Source: Meandrina meandrites
Taxonomy: Eukaryota > Cnidaria > Anthozoa > Scleractinia > Meandrinidae
Assembly (NCBI GenBank): GCA_963693305.1
Contig: OY855905.1
Span: 2,756,201-2,820,200, forward strand
Reading direction: 5' to 3'
Length of the DNA: 64,000 bases
Program-made: the position numbers and the translations under genes
Notes under the pieces: model-generated
Told to the model about the DNA's origin: nothing
What the model saw: only the letters and a program-made list of their open reading frames with translations
Databases searched by the model: none
In this document: positions 59,861-64,000 of the stretch, one piece after another
Layout: every line of letters begins with the position of its first letter
Position numbering within the stretch: position 1 is the stretch's first letter

Positions 59861-62080
59861 TTGACGCTTATTCAGAGAGTGCTAGTTAGATTTAAACTTC
59901 TATCAGTTGTTATGGTTTTATAGCCATCGAATAGAAGCAACGGGTGATGTGAGAAATAGACTGACGAGATAAGTTCAAGCAAAATGTAGTCTTTCCTAAA
60001 CAAATCCGTTGGCTTTTATAAAGAGAAAATGTCTGAAGCGTTGGTTATCGTACATTTGTGGACTGTTCCCCATATCGCTACATCGCCGTATTTACATACC
60101 TTGAGATCGAGATGAGAACTTCTAATGAACACACAGGGCAGTATCGTCAGTTCTGTGTAACTCGAATGGCAAACTATCAATGAAGGTTTTACAAAAGAAC
60201 AAGCTGTTAACTAATTGAGTGATAAATAATTCACAAGAAGAGTAGAAAGTTACCTTTCAGGTATTTTACTCGTGGATAGATGGTAAAATTTTGACTGGCT
60301 TTTTCCTGGATTGATTTAATTTTGTTTGGATATGATCATATGAGTGCATTTTCAAGCAAGAATATTCAGAGATTTTTAAGATTTCTTAGTGAAAAAAGAA
60401 ATGGCTGAAATCTGGAGAGTACCACAAGCTATGTACGTCAGGTAACCAATCACTGAAGTGTGCAATTTGACAGTTGGGGCACCCTCTGTAAATTTTAGTG
60501 TATTGTGTAAGGATATTAGAAAGATTTTGCAATCATTTATTGTGAAAAAAAAAAAATAAATAAATTTGCAAGAGTTGACGCAATTAATAATTTTGCAGAA
60601 GGAAGAAAACCAAACCGGGAATGGAAATCATATCAAAGTTTTTTTAATCCTTGATATAAAGTGATCATGAGGCTTAGTCAAATTACTAATTGAATTGAAA
60701 CGCCTACGAATTGTTAAGCTAATTATAGCCGTCGAATAAAAACGTGTGATGTAAAAATGAACTGCCGAGGTAAGCTCACGCGAAATGTATCTTTTCTTCA
60801 ACATTTCAAATATCAAATGTTTTATCAATATTTCTTAGAACAGTTGGTTATCGAAAATTTGTGGACTGATCCCAATTTCAACACTTGTACATGGTTATTT
60901 TAACATACCTTGAAATACAAATACACACAAGGCAGAATCGGGACTTCTTTGTAGCACGAATGGCAAACGATCAATAGAAGCTTTTTGGCGATATGTGTAG
61001 AATTGGCGAAATCTTTGGATATCGAGTGCATTCATTTCAAGCAAAAAATGCAGATATTTTTAAGATATTTTTGTAAATAAAGAAGGGCTTAAATCTCGAG
61101 AGTTCCACAAGCTATCCACTGCAGGTAACAATTGAAGTGTGCAGTTGGACAGTCGAGCACCGTCTGTAGATTTTAGGGTATTTTATAAGGATATTAAGAA
61201 GATTTTACAGTCCTTTCAGTAATAAAAAAGAATGTGTAAAGGTTGACGTATTTACAGATTTTCTGAAGGAAGAACACCAATCTGGGAATGGAAATCACGA
61301 TAAACCAAGTTTTGGCTTTATACAAGATAAACAAGTTACTATACAATATTTCGGTTATAGTTACGTAAGGCAGTGTGATAATGTTATTATAAGTATCTAG
61401 AGTAATAAGCAGTGGCAGCAATTGAAAGGAGGCGTAAAGTTTTTAGTATCCTGTGCCACCACTTAACTGTAAAATACTAGACAAAAAATGATACTATCAA
61501 AGTTTTTAGATCATTGAAATAAAGTGACGCTTGGTCAGCGATTACTTATTAGATTGACGCTGATGAGTTGTAATGCTATTTACAGCCATCGAATTCAAAC
61601 TAGCATTTTTGAAGTGGGCTGCTAAGCTACGTTCGATCAAAGTATTGACATACCTTGAGATACAAATAAGACCTTCTAATGAACACACGAGGCAGAATCG
61701 GGACTTCTTTGTAGCACGAATGGCAAACGATCAATACAAGCTTTTTGAAAGTCACAGGCTATTGACATATTGACTTATCAATAATTCACTGCAAAAGTAA
61801 GGATATTTTGTTATCAGTCATTTTGTTTGGCGATATATGGTGAAATATACTGGCCCTTTTCTGGAATGACGAATTCATCTTCGTATATGAGTGCGTTTTA
61901 AAGCACGAATAAGTAGAGATTTGTAAGATATGTTTGTGAATAAAGAAGGTCTTGAATCTTGAGAGTTCCACAAGTTATGTACGTCAGGCAACCAATTGAA
62001 GTGTGCAGTTGGACAGTCGGGCACCCTCTGTGTTTCATAAGGATATTAGAGAGATTTTACAGTCGTTTCCTTGCGAGAAG
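59860..62080 (-). repeat. Tandem array, copy 2 (about three units)
   Basis: The unit marker ACATACCTTGAGAT and its variants occur at about 60093, 60904 and 61647. The first units match 16740-17800 of copy 1; the third most resembles the 20.5-21.1 kb unit, so two or three units are missing relative to copy 1, consistent with unequal recombination. The array stops abruptly near 62080. Confidence 0.6.
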
Positions 62081-63185
62081 CAATTTTTCTGAAGCATCTC
62101 GGTGGCCCAGAATTATAATCCTCGAATCTGATTGGCTAATTCCGCGCGCGCCAGCGGTCCTGATTTTCCTATCCGGACCCCGCGTACGGACCGCTCCGAG
62201 TTTTCCAGGATTGTGTTTCATTTCGTGGCGAGACGAACGAAGAACCCATGAAAGTTTTGCTCTCCAAATCAGAAAATTAATGTAGATGCCAACCAACCGT
62301 TGTAAATGTGAAAGGAAAAATTAGCAGTGGAATTAAAGGCCTTGAAGTTCTCCAAAAAGGCGAGTATTCATTCTCTTTATTGACATTATCACATACGGGG
62401 CAAAATTAGTGAACGCTGATTGGTTGAAACAGGGGGCATTTTTTCTTAATCACGAGGGCACTTTTTGGTAATCAAGAGGGCATGATTACTTGATCCTGAT
62501 TGGCTGATCGCGCGTCGTCTGCACTGAGTTGGTTTCCCGCTTGAAACGAGTTTGAAAAAAGTTCAGAAACGCAATGCATCCGAGTTTGATATAAATGCGG
62601 TTATTTCATCAAATGTGAAAGAAGATCGGTAGGCAGAAATGAGTAGTGCCTTGGTGGAATAGAGAGAGGACTTTTCAATCCAAATTCGTTTGTCACAGCC
62701 CGAAAAAACTTCTGGACGATTAGCGCTGCACGGATAAAAGAAATTCATGGCGGCTGAGACCACTGAAACGACACTGAAAGATAACATTTCTTCGTTGAAA
62801 CAGAGCCTGGAAAGGGCATAAATTTTGTTGGTACTTACAGTTTTCGCTGTGAAAAGGAGAATGATCAGGTTCAAGGAGTTATTAATGTTCGTTCGGACAC
62901 TTTGTTTATGACTTTCATCGATGCAGCATTTCTGCGCGGTCGGACGCCTCGTAAACAAAGGTAAATAAAATTTAAACTGCATTCAGTTTTATCTGTGAAG
63001 GAACTATTATGGGTGAATTGCACATGCTGTGTTATGCTTACTTTTACTGTTTCTCGACATAAGTTGATTTTTTATGTGGTCATTTTGCCACGAGCAAATA
63101 TTCTTGCCAACCGGTTTACGCCATGGCGGACCTCGTTTAAGTTTTCTTTTGTACACAATTTTGCCCTTTATGTGATAAACACGTA
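62080..63185. other. Sequence beyond the duplication, no clear gene
   Basis: It includes ATTGGCTAATTCCGCGCGCG and GATTGGTTGAAACAGGGGGC-type pieces that look like MITE ends, and a sharp donor-like CAAAGGTAAATAA at about 62957. The 139-codon minus frame at 62563-62982 has no motif I know. Confidence 0.3.
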
Positions 63186-63488
63186 ATCGCAATGTACCCT
63201 CGTGCAATTAAAGGTCAAATGAACCAAAATTTCGAATTTTCTCTTTTTAGGCCAACTTGTTGATTAAGAACCAAATAAACATATTCCGAAATTTCAAAGT
63301 AATTGGACTGTGCAAAACAGAGAAATTTCAAGTTGAAAAATGCTTATTTTGGGCCTTCATAATCGTAGAGCGCTCGGGAAAATTGTCGAGAAATTTTCGG
63401 AACTTAAAACTGTGACGTCATTATTGGTGTGCTGTGAAATTGCGGGAAATTCAAAGTCTTTCAGTGATGAAGCTCACAAGAATGGGAT

Positions 63489-63920
63489 ATCATGGTGTTT
63501 TGTGCGGCACCAAACTGCTTAAATAATTCTAAGTCGAAAGTAAATACGTTTAAGTTTCCAGCAAATTCAAAGCTCAGGAAACAATGGCTTTTGAAAATGA
63601 TGAAAAGAAAAGAATTTAAGCCAGACAAGAACTCTCGCATTTGTGCGGTTCATTTTACCGAAGACTGCTTCAGAGAAAATCTGGCGATACGTAGGTTTCT
63701 GGTTCTGATTTCAAGCCACTCAGACTCCACCTCAAAGAGGATGCTATGCCGACTAGTTTTTTTGTTCGGAAAAGAAATCACGGGGAAGAATGCCTCCCGA
63801 AGCACAACGGTCCCCCTGTCCGTTCGGCTTTTGCTAAACGAAGGAAGTTAGAGGTATACATTTTGCACTTTTCTTATTCTACCTAGAGCTATATAGAGTA
63901 TTTTTTATGATTATTAGCAC
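63489..63920 (+). pseudogene. THAP zinc-finger protein, N-terminal part with frameshift
   Basis: The ATG at 63492 opens a THAP domain: the first cysteines in VFCAAPNC, a conserved Trp in LRKQWLL, then SRICAVHFTEDCF giving the C-x2-H pair, so the C2CH zinc ligands are complete. THAP domains bind DNA and occur in host factors and P-element/DDE-type transposases. After about 63688 the family-typical continuation (LHLKEDAMPTSFFVRKRNH) is found in another frame, so one or two bases are gained or lost; the original frame ends at 63851. It may be a damaged transposon gene or a sequencing error. No other family copy is in the window. Confidence 0.65.
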
Positions 63921-64000
63921 TTTTACTTTGTTGGTTTGGCTGGTCATGATCAAGTATTAGAATTTGAATTCGTTAGTTCAATATCCTCGCCAAATAATTT

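Noticed and set aside
62563..62982. 139-codon minus-strand ORF
   Set aside because: No family motif, low-complexity composition and MITE-like surroundings.

Overview
The window looks like nuclear DNA of a cnidarian, most likely a stony coral. It is AT-rich, has spliceosomal introns with consensus GTAAGT/CAG borders, and is full of short inverted-repeat elements. It carries Crypton-, Penelope- and THAP-type mobile-element remnants and animal extracellular modules (CCP/sushi, FN3, SRCR-like). The species call is inference. I saw no operons, ribosome binding sites, tRNA, rRNA or CRISPR.

The main content is two tandem copies, both on the minus strand, of a very large predicted secreted protein gene. 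Copy 1 has its main exon at 5233-12665 and a CCP exon at 760-1016; its last exon should lie a few bases left of the window. Copy 2 has its main exon at 42516-49930, the CCP exon at 39150-39406 and a terminal exon at 31026-31543; the three exons keep frame and give about 2,729 residues. Domain order: signal sequence, two related N-terminal modules of about 240 residues, a cluster of furin-like basic sites, a hydrophobic region resembling the pore-forming domain of large clostridial-type toxins, a long RTX/hemolysin-type calcium-binding region, FN3, three CCPs, SRCR-like segments, a fourth CCP and an unrecognised C-terminal domain. The architecture suggests a bacterial-like pore/RTX core joined to animal adhesion/complement-type modules: a candidate venom, immune-effector or digestive protein. 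No function is proven by sequence.

Layout: 1-759 intron; 760-1016 exon 2 of copy 1; 1017-5232 intron holding a copy-1-specific insertion and a Crypton recombinase remnant; 5233-12665 main exon; 12.8-16.1 kb upstream DNA with direct repeats of about 1 kb; 16.7-21.5 kb forward tandem array and 23.4-26.25 kb the same array inverted, with a Penelope-like remnant between them and a 969-bp palindromic element inside the inverted arm; 26.3-31.0 kb a cluster of inverted-repeat elements; 31.0-50.0 kb gene copy 2, whose second intron carries a 5.6-kb fold-back element; 50.0-62.1 kb the copy-2 upstream region, matching 12.8-18 kb but broken by a 5.1-kb inverted-repeat insertion with satellites and a RecQ-like helicase scrap; 62.1-64 kb new sequence ending in a damaged THAP zinc-finger gene.

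The copies are nearly identical from the furin cluster to the 3' exons but clearly more different in the N-terminal region and upstream DNA, pointing to gene conversion or different selection on the two halves.
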